Shown: positions 46,794 through 55,872 of the stretch, piece by piece
How positions within the stretch are numbered: the stretch's first letter is position 1
How the letters are laid out: each line of letters begins with the position of its first letter
NCBI GenBank assembly: GCA_949289215.1
Contig: CASENC010000009.1
Span: 47,569 to 111,568, forward strand
DNA length: 64,000 bases
Source: an uncultured Bacteroidales bacterium
GTDB taxonomy: Bacteria > Bacteroidota > Bacteroidia > Bacteroidales > Muribaculaceae
Direction of reading: 5' to 3'
Program-made: the position numbers and the translations under genes
Notes under the pieces: model-generated
Database searches by the model: none
Seen by the model: only the letters and a program-made list of their open reading frames with translations
What the model was told of the DNA's origin: nothing

Positions 46794-47737
46794 TCTTGCG
46801 TATTTTTTATAGGTGTCTTCTCTTCCACACCAAAAACATTCTCGGGGTGTGTACCGAATGGCTCGATGTGTACCACTATGTCGTAAACCTCGGGTATGCT
46901 TTGGCGTATGTTTTGTTCTATTTGATTGGCAAGCGTGTGGGCTTGTGAGAGGGTCATGTTGCCGTTGGCTTCAACGTCGAGTGTAATCATGTATTTGCCG
47001 CCGATGCTGCGCGAGCGCACCCGGTGCGGGTTGCGAATGCCTTTCACCTTGTCGATGGCATCGAATATCTTACGATAAACCGAAGTATCTTTCACCCCGT
47101 CCATCAACTCGACATTCGAGTCCATGAAAATCTTGAACGAAGAGCGTATGATGTAGCAACTCACAAGCAAAGCTGTCACGCAGTCGAGTATGGGCATATG
47201 CAATATGAAAGAGAAGAACAGCCCTGCCAGCACGCTCAGCGAGATAATAACGTCATTGCGCATATTTATGCCGTTGGCAATCAGCATCGATGAGCCTGTT
47301 TTACGTCCTACAGCCGTTTGGTAAAGAGACAGCAGCAGTTTGCATATAATTGAGGCCACGGTTACATATATGGCGATTATGCCGGGCATTTCGCGAGGTT
47401 CGTCGGAAAAAAGGTTTTCGATAGCCGAAAGCAGCATTTGCGCCCCGGCGAAGAAAATCACCATCGAGAGAATTTTGGTGGCGATTGATTCGGCCTTGGC
47501 ATAGCCATAGGCATATTTCGTGTTTGGGCTGCGTCCCATGATTTTTGCAGTGATTGCAATCACGATTGAAATGGCCACATCCGAAGCCGAGTCGATGCCG
47601 TCGCTCACCACGGCGAAACTGCCGCTGATGAAGCCCACAACCAATTTAGCCACCGATAGCACTCCGTTTCCTGCAATGCTTGCGAATGAAGCCCGCAGCA
47701 CCTGCCGCTGAATAAAGTTTTGATTGTCGTGTTCCAT
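46790..47737 (-). CDS. Cation diffusion facilitator family transporter
   Basis: 315 residues with six membrane helices. The paired metal-site motifs are SDGIDSASDVAIS in helix 2 and MRNDVIISLSVLAG in helix 5 (the family has HxxxD or DxxxD). A cytoplasmic metal-sensing domain follows (about 215-300: VRSRSIGGKYMITLDVEANGNMTLSQAHTLANQIEQNI). It exports divalent metals such as zinc, iron or manganese in exchange for protons. The first motif has Asp where zinc-specific members have His, which fits iron or manganese better (inference). Confidence 0.92.
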   Translation of the reverse strand: MEHDNQNFIQRQVLRASFASIAGNGVLSVAKLVVGFISGSFAVVSDGIDSASDVAISIVIAITAKIMGRSPNTKYAYGYAKAESIATKILSMVIFFAGAQMLLSAIENLFSDEPREMPGIIAIYVTVASIICKLLLSLYQTAVGRKTGSSMLIANGINMRNDVIISLSVLAGLFFSFILHMPILDCVTALLVSCYIIRSSFKIFMDSNVELMDGVKDTSVYRKIFDAIDKVKGIRNPHRVRSRSIGGKYMITLDVEANGNMTLSQAHTLANQIEQNIRQSIPEVYDIVVHIEPFGTHPENVFGVEEKTPIKNTQE

Positions 47738-47886
47738 AATTAGGTTGCGAAATTAGTAATAATATTGTTACCATGTTTTCCGCCGAGTGTTAAAATACAG
47801 CTAAAGAGCCCGTTTGGATTGTAAAACAAGTGTAATAATGTTGTGCAGATAAAAAAAAAAACTTTACTTTGTAGAAAAGAGATGTT

Positions 47887-48111
47887 ATGAAGAATGCAAT
47901 TTTTAACAAGGCTCAGATTGAGATGCTTGATTTGATGTCTCGGATTGACAGTGAAGAGGAATTACTTGAAATAAAAAAAGTGATTTCAGAATATTTCATG
48001 CGCAAGGCCGACGAAGAACTCGACAAATTGTGGGAAGATGGCTCCCTCAATGAGAGTAAAATGGAGAAGTTGCGTTACAGCCATTTGAGGACACCGTATA
48101 GCAGGAGATGA
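47887..48111 (+). CDS. Antitoxin-like small protein of a PIN toxin-antitoxin pair
   Basis: 74 residues, charged and largely helical, with a leucine- and glutamate-rich middle (EEELLEIKKVISEYFMRKADEELDKLWEDG). Its last four bases overlap the start of the PIN gene (ATGA). It matches in size and place the antitoxins found before PIN-family toxins, though the DNA-binding fold is not evident. AT-rich like its partner. Confidence 0.75.
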   Translation: MKNAIFNKAQIEMLDLMSRIDSEEELLEIKKVISEYFMRKADEELDKLWEDGSLNESKMEKLRYSHLRTPYSRR

Positions 48112-48524
48112 AACATGTCGTGTTAGATACGAATTGTGTAGTGCAGTCAATTTCGCATCGCAGTCGGTATCGTGTGGTGTGGGATAATTTCATGTGTGGT
48201 GGCTATTTGTTGTGTGTAAGTAATGAAATACTGAATGAGTATCAAGAAATCCTTGAAAGAGTTACCAATACAATTGTAGCAAAAAATATAGTAGAAGCCA
48301 TAGTAAACAGTCCATATACGCGGTTTTATTCTCCTCATTTCAAGTTTAACCTCATTAAGAGTGATTATGATGACAATAAGTTTGTAGATTGCGCGATAAT
48401 TGCTAATGCTGATTACATAGTAAGTGAAGATGCTCACTTTGATGTACTTAAAACTATACCATTCCCAAAAGTGAAAGTCGTGGGGCTTGATGAGTTTTTA
48501 ACAGAATTGCTCAGAGTTTTGTGA
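48108..48524 (+). CDS. PIN-domain toxin (COG1569-type putative ribonuclease)
   Basis: 138 residues. PIN acidic residues are visible: Asp7 in MKHVVLDTNCVV, Glu in VSNEILNEYQEIL, and the late DDNKFVDCAIIANADYIVSEDAHF cluster. PIN toxins cut RNA when their antitoxin is lost. The coding strand is AT-rich: one 60-base sample (48241-48300) has about 30 per cent G+C, unlike its surroundings, pointing to transfer. The 3' end overlaps the convergent ATP-grasp-like gene by 14 bases. Confidence 0.88.
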   Translation: MKHVVLDTNCVVQSISHRSRYRVVWDNFMCGGYLLCVSNEILNEYQEILERVTNTIVAKNIVEAIVNSPYTRFYSPHFKFNLIKSDYDDNKFVDCAIIANADYIVSEDAHFDVLKTIPFPKVKVVGLDEFLTELLRVL

Positions 48525-49704
48525 TGCCTGTTTCGGTGGCGATGAGGCCGGCGAGGAAACGGCTGTCGCCGTAAGTGGGAGTAAGAGGCATGAAGCCTGA
48601 TATGATTTTGTTGCCCGATGTTTCCAGCGGGCAGGTTTGTGAAAGGCGTTTTATTGTAGCCGACATTTCTTTGGATGACTTGTGGTATGTAACACGGAAT
48701 GTGGCGGTTGAGTTGGGCGCAAGCAGACGGTCGGCAATGAAGGCCGATACCATTCCCATGGTCATGCGCAGGTTCATTTCCACGCAAGGGTTAATGCGCA
48801 ATGTGCCGTCGTCGCCGCGGTATATCATCATGTCGATGCCAAGATAACCATTGTAATATGGTGCGACAAGTGACGTAAGAATATTGCAAAGAGCCGTGCG
48901 AACATCGGCCAATAGTTCCGGGTGTGAAAATCGTGACGTGATGAGTTTTTCAATCATAAGTTGAGGGGCAACGATATTGCTGTCATATGAGCAATGGCTG
49001 TCGTTGAAAAATACCGAGTATCCGGCAAATTCGGCAGTGCCGTTATCACACTTGAATTCCATGGCAAAGTCCATAACCTTGTCGAGCGGCTGTTCGCACA
49101 TTATCGAGCCTTGGCGGTTTATAATGCCTTGAGTCCAAGTCTCGAAGTTGCGACTGTCGGCATCGAGTACCCTGTAAACACCTTTGCCGCTTCCCGACCA
49201 CGGAGCCTTGATGTAGCATTGCGGGTGTGCCGTGTTGAAGCGCCGCACTTCGTCCACGCTGTGCACTTCTTCGGGTATTGGCGACAATACGGTGCCTATG
49301 GCATCGGCAACGAAACGGTGTATTTTTATCGAGGAGCGTCGGTGTGACAGTTCTTGCAAAGTTATTATTTGTTTGCGGGTCGGCAGGTCATTGGCAGGCA
49401 CACAGGCATTGAGCAGGCGTCCGCGCAAGTCAAGGTTCCATCCCCACGGGCGGTATAGGCTGTGGCGGCATTGCAGGCGGTTGATGGCTACAGGGTGTGC
49501 GTTCAATCCCATTCGCTTGAGCCAGTCGGTGTCTTCGGTAACGTTTTTCGACAGGATGTCGGCATCTTCACAGCAAAACCATGCAGGAAGCATTTGCAAG
49601 TCGCGGCGCAAGACTTGCGCCCGTGGCGGAGCCGTGTAGCCCTCGGTGCCATAAGCGAGCGCAAGGTCGTGTTCGGGATTGAATATGTAGGTTTGACGTT
49701 CGAT
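48511..49704 (-). CDS. ATP-grasp-like protein of Bacteroidota, apparent non-AUG start
   Basis: 397 codons if translation begins at the ATC at 49702-49704; the first ordinary start (TTG at 49611) would drop the N-terminus YIFNPEHDLALAYGTEGYTAPPRAQVL, which I recognise as the conserved opening of this family. The frame reads back from there to a TAG immediately after the trpS stop, and no ATG, GTG or TTG lies in that stretch. The core has ATP-grasp-like features: CYIKAPWSGSGKGV (nucleotide loop), MEFKC and LGIDMMIYRGDDGTLRINPCVEMNLRMTMG, the metal- and phosphate-binding end. The function is unknown. Candidate start codons are ATC (49702) and ATA (49684). It follows trpS by six bases and is probably reinitiated from it. 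Confidence 0.7.
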   Translation of the reverse strand: MERQTYIFNPEHDLALAYGTEGYTAPPRAQVLRRDLQMLPAWFCCEDADILSKNVTEDTDWLKRMGLNAHPVAINRLQCRHSLYRPWGWNLDLRGRLLNACVPANDLPTRKQIITLQELSHRRSSIKIHRFVADAIGTVLSPIPEEVHSVDEVRRFNTAHPQCYIKAPWSGSGKGVYRVLDADSRNFETWTQGIINRQGSIMCEQPLDKVMDFAMEFKCDNGTAEFAGYSVFFNDSHCSYDSNIVAPQLMIEKLITSRFSHPELLADVRTALCNILTSLVAPYYNGYLGIDMMIYRGDDGTLRINPCVEMNLRMTMGMVSAFIADRLLAPNSTATFRVTYHKSSKEMSATIKRLSQTCPLETSGNKIISGFMPLTPTYGDSRFLAGLIATETGITKL

Positions 49705-49710
49705 ATTCTA

Positions 49711-50802
49711 TTATTGCTGTGATTGGTAGTTACGGGCTTGTCCGGCGATTAGTTGCCCGTCGGCAAAATAGTCGATTCGCATTGCGTGGCGCACACGGTC
49801 AAGGGTAGAAGCAGCAACCTCTCGTGCTGCTTCGCTGCCATGTTTCAGCATTTCATACACGGTCGGGATATCTTGCTCGAATTCTTTTCGGCGGGCACGT
49901 ATCGGAGCCAGTTCTTCCTGCAAGATTGCATCAAGGAATCTTTTAACCTTTACGTCGCCTAGCCCGCCACGGCGGTAATGCGCTTTTAATTCGTCAAGGC
50001 TTGAATATTCGGGAAGGTATTTTGTGAAGTGCTCGGGATGGCAGAAGGCATCGAGATAAGTGAATACGGTATTGCCCTCTATTTTCCCGGGGTCGCTTAC
50101 TCGCAGGTGGTCGGGGTCGGTGAACATGGTTTTTACGCGTTTGCTCACTTCTTCTTCCGAATCGGATAGGTATATGCAATTCCCCAACGACTTGCTCATT
50201 TTAGCTTTGCCGTCGGTCCCCGGCAGTCGCAGGCAGGCGGCATTGTCGGGGAGCAGGATTTCTGGTTCTACGAGTGTATCGCCATAAATATTGTTGAAAC
50301 GGCGCACGATTTCGCGTGCCTGTTCTATCATGGGTTCCTGGTCTTCTCCGGCGGGCACGGTGGTTGCATTGAATGCGGTGATATCGGCAGCTTGGCTGAT
50401 AGGGTAGGTGAAGAAACCTACCGGAATGTTGGCCTCGAAATTGCGCATCTTGATTTCGGTCTTTACCGTCGGGTTACGTTGCAGGCGCGACACGGTTACG
50501 AGGTTCATGTAGTAGAACGACAGTTCGCACAATTCGGGGATTTGTGATTGTATGAATATTGTGCTCTTGGCCGGGTCAAGCCCGCACGAAAGGTAATCGA
50601 GAGCCACCTCGATGATGTTTTGCCGCACCTTTTCGGGGTTGTCGGCATTATCGGTAAGTGCTTGAGCATCGGCAATCATGATATACACCTTGTCGAAATC
50701 ACCCGAGTTTTGAAGTTCGACGCGTCGCTTTAGCGAGCCAACGTAATGTCCCAAATGCAAACGGCCGGTGGGACGGTCTCCGGTAAGTATTATTTTGCTC
50801 AT
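49711..50802 (-). CDS. trpS: Tryptophanyl-tRNA synthetase
   Basis: 363 residues of the class I synthetase. The nucleotide-binding signature is [13 protein letters not shown] (near residues 12-24, the HIGH-like motif) and the second is AKMSKSLGN (KMSKS). It joins tryptophan to its tRNA in the cytoplasm. A -7 box TATTTTTG lies at 50832-50839 on the minus strand. The downstream ATP-grasp-like gene starts almost at once, so the two share a transcript. Confidence 0.97.
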   Translation of the reverse strand: MSKIILTGDRPTGRLHLGHYVGSLKRRVELQNSGDFDKVYIMIADAQALTDNADNPEKVRQNIIEVALDYLSCGLDPAKSTIFIQSQIPELCELSFYYMNLVTVSRLQRNPTVKTEIKMRNFEANIPVGFFTYPISQAADITAFNATTVPAGEDQEPMIEQAREIVRRFNNIYGDTLVEPEILLPDNAACLRLPGTDGKAKMSKSLGNCIYLSDSEEEVSKRVKTMFTDPDHLRVSDPGKIEGNTVFTYLDAFCHPEHFTKYLPEYSSLDELKAHYRRGGLGDVKVKRFLDAILQEELAPIRARRKEFEQDIPTVYEMLKHGSEAAREVAASTLDRVRHAMRIDYFADGQLIAGQARNYQSQQ

Positions 50803-50831
50803 TCTAATCGTATATTTATTGAATTGCTGTG

Positions 50832-50839
50832 CAAAAATA
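50832..50839 (-). promoter_or_regulatory. -7 box of trpS
   Basis: On the minus strand TATTTTTG, 30 bases before the ATG. No clear -33 element. Confidence 0.4.
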
Positions 50840-50934
50840 ACTAATTTGTTGCATACTGTAGCGTCCGTGCCGGATTGTTGTTAAAAAAATGGGCTGCCGG
50901 TGTGGCTTATACAGTTGGTTAGTGGTATTTTATT

Positions 50935-50966
50935 TTTGGTAATTGGCAATTTTGCAGTACATTTGC
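50935..50966 (+). promoter_or_regulatory. Promoter of the methylmalonyl-CoA operon
   Basis: TTTG (50935-50938), 19 bases, TACATTTGC (50958-50966), about 60 bases before the epimerase ATG at 51027. Confidence 0.7.
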
Positions 50967-51026
50967 AAGGAGTATGTCCTTACATGAACATAAACAAATT
51001 ATTAACTTATTTAAATATATCAACTT

Positions 51027-51449
51027 ATGAATATTTCGCATATCGAACACGTAGGTATTGCCGTAACAAGCCTTGAAGAAGCCATACCTTTCTACGAGAA
51101 CGTATTGGGAGTTAAATGCTTCGCCATCGAAGAAGTTGCCGACCAAAAAGTGAAGACTGCTTTCTTCAAAGTGGGGCAGACCAAAATCGAATTGCTTGAA
51201 GCAACTGCCGAGGACAGCGCAATAGCCAAATATATTGCATCGAATGGCGGTCGCGGCGGCATACAACACATAGCATTTGCCGTTGAAGACGGTGTTGCCA
51301 ACGCGTTGGCCGAGGCCGAAGGCAAGGGCGTGCGCCTTATCGACAAGGCTCCCCGCAAGGGTGCCGAAGGGCTTAATATCGCATTCCTGCACCCGAAGTC
51401 AACTTGCGGTGCACTTGTTGAACTTTGCGAAGACCCCAACAAGAAATAA
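51027..51449 (+). CDS. mce: Methylmalonyl-CoA epimerase
   Basis: 140 residues of the glyoxalase/VOC fold: MNISHIEHVGIAVTSLEEAIPFYENVLG (with the first metal His) and GGIQHIAFAVEDGVANALAE (His and Glu ligands), then the C-terminal metal Glu in ALVELCED. It interconverts (R)- and (S)-methylmalonyl-CoA. It heads the decarboxylase operon, so the pathway from succinyl-CoA to propionyl-CoA is completed by neighbours. Only 32 bases separate it from mmdA. Confidence 0.96.
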   Translation: MNISHIEHVGIAVTSLEEAIPFYENVLGVKCFAIEEVADQKVKTAFFKVGQTKIELLEATAEDSAIAKYIASNGGRGGIQHIAFAVEDGVANALAEAEGKGVRLIDKAPRKGAEGLNIAFLHPKSTCGALVELCEDPNKK

Positions 51450-51481
51450 TTTTAAGGACAATAATCACTAATCAATAGAAA

Positions 51482-53095
51482 ATGAGCACTCAACTCGAAA
51501 AAGTACAAGAGCTGATAAGGTTTCGCGAAGAAGCCCGTTTGGGTGGCGGTGAAAAGGCTATCCAAAAGCAGCACGACAAAGGTAAATATACTGCCCGTGA
51601 GCGTATAGCACAACTTGTGGACGAGGGTAGTTTTGAAGAGCTTGATATGTTTGTGCGCCACCGTTGCACCAACTTCGGGCAAGAAAAGAAATCATATCCC
51701 GGCGACGGCGTTGTAACCGGTTACGGTACAATCGAAGGCCGTCTGGTGTATGTGTTTGCACAGGATTTCACGGTGTTTGGCGGTTCGCTTTCCGAAACCA
51801 TGGCGCAGAAAATATGCAAAATCATGGATATGGCCATGAAGATGGGCGCACCTGTAATAGGTCTTAACGACTCGGGCGGCGCACGTATCCAGGAAGGTAT
51901 CAATGCGCTTGCCGGTTATGCCGAGATTTTCCAACGCAACATTCTTGCATCGGGCGTTGTGCCGCAAATTTCGGCAATCCTGGGCCCGTGTGCAGGTGGT
52001 GCCGTGTATTCGCCTGCATTGACCGACTTTACTATCATGGCCAAGGGCATTTCTTATATGTTCCTTACCGGGCCGAAGGTTGTAAAGACTGTTACCGGTG
52101 AAGATGTTACACAAGAAGCATTGGGTGGTGCCGAAGTTCACGCATCGAAGTCGGGTGTTGCACACTTTGCGGCTGAGGATGGCGAAGAGGCTATTAAGAT
52201 AATCCGCAAGCTCATCAGCTTCATTCCTCAAAACAATCTTGAAGAGACTCCGCTTGTGACTTGTACCGACCCCATCGACCGTCTTGAAGATTCTCTTAAT
52301 GACATTATCCCGGAACAGGCCAATGTGGCTTATGATATGTATGAAGTGATTGGCGCAATCATCGACAACGGCGAGTTCCTTGAAGTTTCGCGCGATTATG
52401 CCAAGAATATCATCATAGGTTTTGCCCGTTTCAATGGACAGTCGGTGGGTATCGTTGCCAACCAGCCTAAGTTCCTTGCCGGTGTGCTCGACTGCAATGC
52501 TTCGCGCAAGGCTGCCCGTTTTGTCCGTTTCTGCGATGCGTTCAATATTCCTATCGTGTCGCTCGTTGATGTGCCGGGCTTCTTGCCGGGTACCGGACAA
52601 GAATATAATGCCGTAATTCTGCACGGTGCTAAGTTGCTTTACGCTTATGGCGAGGCTACTGTGCCCAAGGTTACTGTTACATTGCGCAAGAGCTATGGCG
52701 GTAGCCACATCGTGATGAGCTGTAAGCAATTGCGTGGCGACATGAACTATGCTTGGCCTACTGCCGAAATCGCCGTTATGGGTGCCGCAGGTGCTGCCGA
52801 GGTGCTTTATGCCGGCGATGCAAAGAAGGCCAAGGAAGCCGCAAAGGCTGCCAAGGAAGCAGGCAAGCCCGAAGAAGCCGAAAAAATCATGGCCGACTTC
52901 AAGCAATATATCATCGACAAGGAAAAGGAATACAACGATCTCTTCTGCAACCCGTACAATGCAGCCAAGTATGGTTACATCGACGATGTGATAGAGCCGC
53001 GTAACACCCGTTTCCGCATCATTCGCGCTTTGCAACAATTGCAAACCAAGAAGGTGGTTAACCCCGCCAAGAAGCACGGTAATATTCCTTTGTAA
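51482..53095 (+). CDS. mmdA: Methylmalonyl-CoA decarboxylase alpha subunit (carboxyltransferase)
   Basis: 537 residues. The acyl-CoA carboxyltransferase build has [19 protein letters not shown] and [19 protein letters not shown] in the N-terminal half, and [50 protein letters not shown] in the second. It moves the carboxyl group from methylmalonyl-CoA to the biotin on the carrier subunit (54102-54530). The same family includes propionyl-CoA carboxylase beta; the neighbouring OadG, biotin carrier and OadB-like genes and the absence of a biotin carboxylase identify the decarboxylase. Confidence 0.95.
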   Translation: MSTQLEKVQELIRFREEARLGGGEKAIQKQHDKGKYTARERIAQLVDEGSFEELDMFVRHRCTNFGQEKKSYPGDGVVTGYGTIEGRLVYVFAQDFTVFGGSLSETMAQKICKIMDMAMKMGAPVIGLNDSGGARIQEGINALAGYAEIFQRNILASGVVPQISAILGPCAGGAVYSPALTDFTIMAKGISYMFLTGPKVVKTVTGEDVTQEALGGAEVHASKSGVAHFAAEDGEEAIKIIRKLISFIPQNNLEETPLVTCTDPIDRLEDSLNDIIPEQANVAYDMYEVIGAIIDNGEFLEVSRDYAKNIIIGFARFNGQSVGIVANQPKFLAGVLDCNASRKAARFVRFCDAFNIPIVSLVDVPGFLPGTGQEYNAVILHGAKLLYAYGEATVPKVTVTLRKSYGGSHIVMSCKQLRGDMNYAWPTAEIAVMGAAGAAEVLYAGDAKKAKEAAKAAKEAGKPEEAEKIMADFKQYIIDKEKEYNDLFCNPYNAAKYGYIDDVIEPRNTRFRIIRALQQLQTKKVVNPAKKHGNIPL

Positions 53096-53127
53096 CAATT
53101 CACATTCACATACTCTTTTAAGTCAAA

Positions 53128-54069
53128 ATGAAAATAAAAGGAATAGCAATATTGATGCTGCTGTGCTTCGCCGTCTCGGCAACCTCTTTCGCCCAAGGGC
53201 GACGTGGGTTGCGCATCAACGAGGTTATGGTGCAGAACGACAGCAACTACATAGATGATTATGGCTTGAGGCATGGTTGGATAGAGCTTTATAACTCTAC
53301 TTATAACTATATGGAAATCTCTACCGTTTTCCTTACAAATGACAGTACAAACCCAACGAAATACCCCGTTCCGCGCGGAGATGTGAATACCGACATTCCC
53401 GCTCGTCAACACGTGGTATTTTTTGCCGACAATGAGCCTAATAAGGGTACTTTCCACATAAGTTTCAGCCTTACGCCGGGAGTTGACAACTGGATAGGGC
53501 TTTATGACACTGATGGCAAGACCTTGCTCGATGAGGTGGTGGTGCCTGCATCGCTTGGCGCTAACCAGACGTATGCCTTGAAGCAGGACGGCGTTTCGTC
53601 GCCAGATGGCAAATTTGACCCGCAATACTGGGAAGTGCGTGACGGTAGTGACGAGAAATACATCACTCCAAGCAGCAACAATATCATCATCGATACCAAC
53701 GAGAATATCGATAAGTTCCGTGAGCATGACAGCAGCGGTATTGTGATGACTATTGTGGCTATGCTCATAGTTTTCTCGGCTCTTATTTTGCTCAGTTTGT
53801 GCTTCTACCTGTTCGGGTACTTGAATGCTCGTTCGGCTCAGCGCAAGAAGGCGATTGCCCACCATGGTGAGGAAGTTGACGTTGAAACAGCGGCCAAGAT
53901 GCGCCACGATTCGGGCGAGGAGATTGCTGCAATTGCGATGGCCTTGTATGAGCATCTCAACACTCATGACCTCGAAGAGACTATTCTCACCATCAACAAG
54001 GTTAAACGCACTTATTCGCCGTGGAGCTCCAAGATTTACACCTTGCGTGAAACTCCCGTGCGTCGTTAA
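53128..54069 (+). CDS. OadG/MmdD-like subunit fused to an exported lamin-tail domain
   Basis: 313 residues. Signal peptide about 1-23; then residues about 26-170 form a lamin-tail-domain-like beta-sandwich (LRINEVMVQNDSNYIDDYGLRHGWIELYN), outside the membrane; a single helix spans about 203-231 (SGIVMTIVAMLIVFSALILLSLCFYLF); a basic and acidic cytoplasmic tail follows. The helix plus tail match the OadG/MmdD small subunit, which holds the decarboxylase complex together, but the usual OadG protein has only about 80-120 residues. Its place between mmdA and the biotin carrier supports the role. The exported domain may bind a periplasmic partner (inference). Confidence 0.82.
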   Translation: MKIKGIAILMLLCFAVSATSFAQGRRGLRINEVMVQNDSNYIDDYGLRHGWIELYNSTYNYMEISTVFLTNDSTNPTKYPVPRGDVNTDIPARQHVVFFADNEPNKGTFHISFSLTPGVDNWIGLYDTDGKTLLDEVVVPASLGANQTYALKQDGVSSPDGKFDPQYWEVRDGSDEKYITPSSNNIIIDTNENIDKFREHDSSGIVMTIVAMLIVFSALILLSLCFYLFGYLNARSAQRKKAIAHHGEEVDVETAAKMRHDSGEEIAAIAMALYEHLNTHDLEETILTINKVKRTYSPWSSKIYTLRETPVRR

Positions 54070-54101
54070 TTGTCAAACTTATTACAAAAGAAACTTACGC
54101 A

Positions 54102-54530
54102 ATGAAAATTTATAAGTATAAAATCAACGGTAACGACTATAAGGTTGCCGTTGGCGATATTGAAAACAACATCGCTCAAATTGAAGTTAACGGCGTACCC
54201 TACAAGGTGGAGCTTGAGGAAAAGAAAGCCCCGACTGTGAAATCGGTGCGCCCGGTTGCCGCTCCTCGTACCGAGAGCGGTCAAAAAATCATCAGCAAAC
54301 CGGTGGTACCGACAACGGCATCTACCATTAAGTCGCCGCTGCCCGGCGTGATTGTCGATATCAAGGTGAAGGTGGGCGACACGCTCAAGAGCGACGACGT
54401 GGTGGTTATCCTCGAAGCCATGAAGATGGAGAACGACATCCACGCAGGTAAGAGCGGTGTGGTGAAAGCTATTAACGTAAACAAGGGCGACTCGGTGCTT
54501 GAGGGTACCGATCTCGTCGTAATAGAGTAA
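54102..54530 (+). CDS. mmdC: Biotin carboxyl carrier subunit of methylmalonyl-CoA decarboxylase
   Basis: 142 residues with a C-terminal biotinyl domain; the lysine that carries biotin is Lys108 in EAMKMEND, and the second hairpin shows [12 protein letters not shown]. The stretch before it is an alanine- and proline-containing linker. It shuttles carboxylate from MmdA to the membrane subunit MmdB. It overlaps nothing but starts 32 bases after the OadG-like gene and ends 7 bases before mmdB. Confidence 0.95.
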   Translation: MKIYKYKINGNDYKVAVGDIENNIAQIEVNGVPYKVELEEKKAPTVKSVRPVAAPRTESGQKIISKPVVPTTASTIKSPLPGVIVDIKVKVGDTLKSDDVVVILEAMKMENDIHAGKSGVVKAINVNKGDSVLEGTDLVVIE

Positions 54531-54537
54531 TCCCATT

Positions 54538-55695
54538 ATGGAACTGGATTTAGCGCAATTCTTGACCAGTAATTTCCAACAGTTTTGGGAATTTACGGGC
54601 TTCCACAATGTTACCTATGAGCACCTGATAATGATTGTCGTGGGCTTGTTCTTCATTTACCTTGCGATAAAGAAGGACTTCGAGCCTATGCTGCTCGTTC
54701 CCATCGGGTTTGGTATCCTTGTCGGAAATATCCCATTCCAAATGGGTAATGAAATAGGTATTTATGAGGAAGGCTCGGTGCTCAACATCCTTTACAACGG
54801 AGTGCGTGCCGGATGGTATCCTCCTCTCATTTTCCTTGGCATCGGTGCGATGACCGACTTCTCGTCGCTGCTTGCCAATCCTAAGTTGATGCTCGTGGGT
54901 GCTGCCGCCCAGTTTGGTATCTTCGGCGCATACATGGTGGCCTTGTGGCTCGGCTTTATGCCCGACCAGGCTGCCGCAATTGCCATCATCGGCGGTGCCG
55001 ACGGCCCAACGGCAATCTTCCTTTCGTCGAAACTCGCCCCCAACTTGATGGGTGCAATCGCCGTGTCGGCTTATTCCTACATGGCCCTTGTGCCGGTGAT
55101 ACAGCCGCCTATCATGCGCCTGTTCACCACCAAGAAAGAACGCCTCATACGCATGAAGCCTGCACGTGCCGTATCGCAAAACGAGAAGATACTCTTCCCG
55201 ATTTTCGGCTTGCTGCTCACTTGCTTCTTCGTGCCTTCGGGTCTTCCGCTGCTGGGTATGCTGTTCTTCGGCAACCTGCTGCGTGAAAGCGGCGTTACAA
55301 CCCGCCTTGCCAAGACTGCAAGCAATGCCCTCACCGATATTGTGACCATGCTGCTCGGCCTCACTGTGGGAGCTTCCACACAGGCATCGGAGTTCCTCAC
55401 GAAGGAAACCATTCTTATCTTTGCACTTGGTTTCATGGCATTCGTCATTGCTTCGGCATCGGGTGTACTGTTCGTGAAGTTCTTCAACTTGTTCCTTAGC
55501 AAGGACAAGAAGATCAACCCGCTTATCGGTAACGCAGGTGTGTCGGCTGTGCCTATGTCGGCTCGCATCTCCAACAATATGGGCTTGAAGTACGACCCGT
55601 CGAACTATCTGCTCATGCACGCCATGGGTCCGAACGTGGCCGGCGTGATTGGCTCGGCCGTTGCAGCCGGTGTGCTGCTCGGTTTCTTGGGATAA
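54538..55695 (+). CDS. mmdB: Na+-translocating decarboxylase beta subunit
   Basis: 385 residues, polytopic membrane protein of the OadB/MmdB family. It contains the conserved [12 protein letters not shown] motif that holds the key aspartate for sodium and carboxybiotin binding, and the C-terminal [23 protein letters not shown]. It decarboxylates carboxybiotin and pumps Na+ outward. Together with MmdA, the OadG-like protein and MmdC it forms a sodium pump that conserves energy at the last step of propionate formation. Confidence 0.96.
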   Translation: MELDLAQFLTSNFQQFWEFTGFHNVTYEHLIMIVVGLFFIYLAIKKDFEPMLLVPIGFGILVGNIPFQMGNEIGIYEEGSVLNILYNGVRAGWYPPLIFLGIGAMTDFSSLLANPKLMLVGAAAQFGIFGAYMVALWLGFMPDQAAAIAIIGGADGPTAIFLSSKLAPNLMGAIAVSAYSYMALVPVIQPPIMRLFTTKKERLIRMKPARAVSQNEKILFPIFGLLLTCFFVPSGLPLLGMLFFGNLLRESGVTTRLAKTASNALTDIVTMLLGLTVGASTQASEFLTKETILIFALGFMAFVIASASGVLFVKFFNLFLSKDKKINPLIGNAGVSAVPMSARISNNMGLKYDPSNYLLMHAMGPNVAGVIGSAVAAGVLLGFLG

Positions 55696-55718
55696 CGTTG
55701 CGTTTAATAATAGGTATT

Positions 55719-55765
55719 AAGAATGAGGAGTTGGGAATTGCAGCCCAGCTCCTCATTCTTTTATT
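55719..55765 (+). terminator. Terminator of the methylmalonyl-CoA operon
   Basis: AAGAATGAGGAGTTGGG pairs with CCCAGCTCCTCATTCTT (one G-T pair), ending in TTATT. Confidence 0.8.
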
Positions 55766-55810
55766 AATCCTTTAAACGGATTGGCGGAATGGTTGCTCTT
55801 GTTTTTTATT

Positions 55811-55843
55811 GTTGGGCGTGATGCTGATTTTGCGTAATTTTGC
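55811..55843 (+). promoter_or_regulatory. Promoter of the MFS gene
   Basis: TTG (55812-55814), 20 bases, TAATTTTGC (55835-55843). It overlaps the in-frame TTG that precedes the real start at 55873. Confidence 0.7.
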
Positions 55844-55872
55844 GGTTTGGAAAAAAGTACCTGGCAATTGTT

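Noticed and set aside
51692-53098. Long open frame (468 codons) antisense to mmdA
   Set aside because: It is the mirror of a well-supported gene; the codon bias of G+C-rich third positions opens the opposite frame, and its translation matches no family.
54550-55620. Long open frame (356 codons) antisense to mmdB
   Set aside because: Shadow of the membrane subunit; rich in His, Glu and Arg as expected from the reverse of hydrophobic codons.
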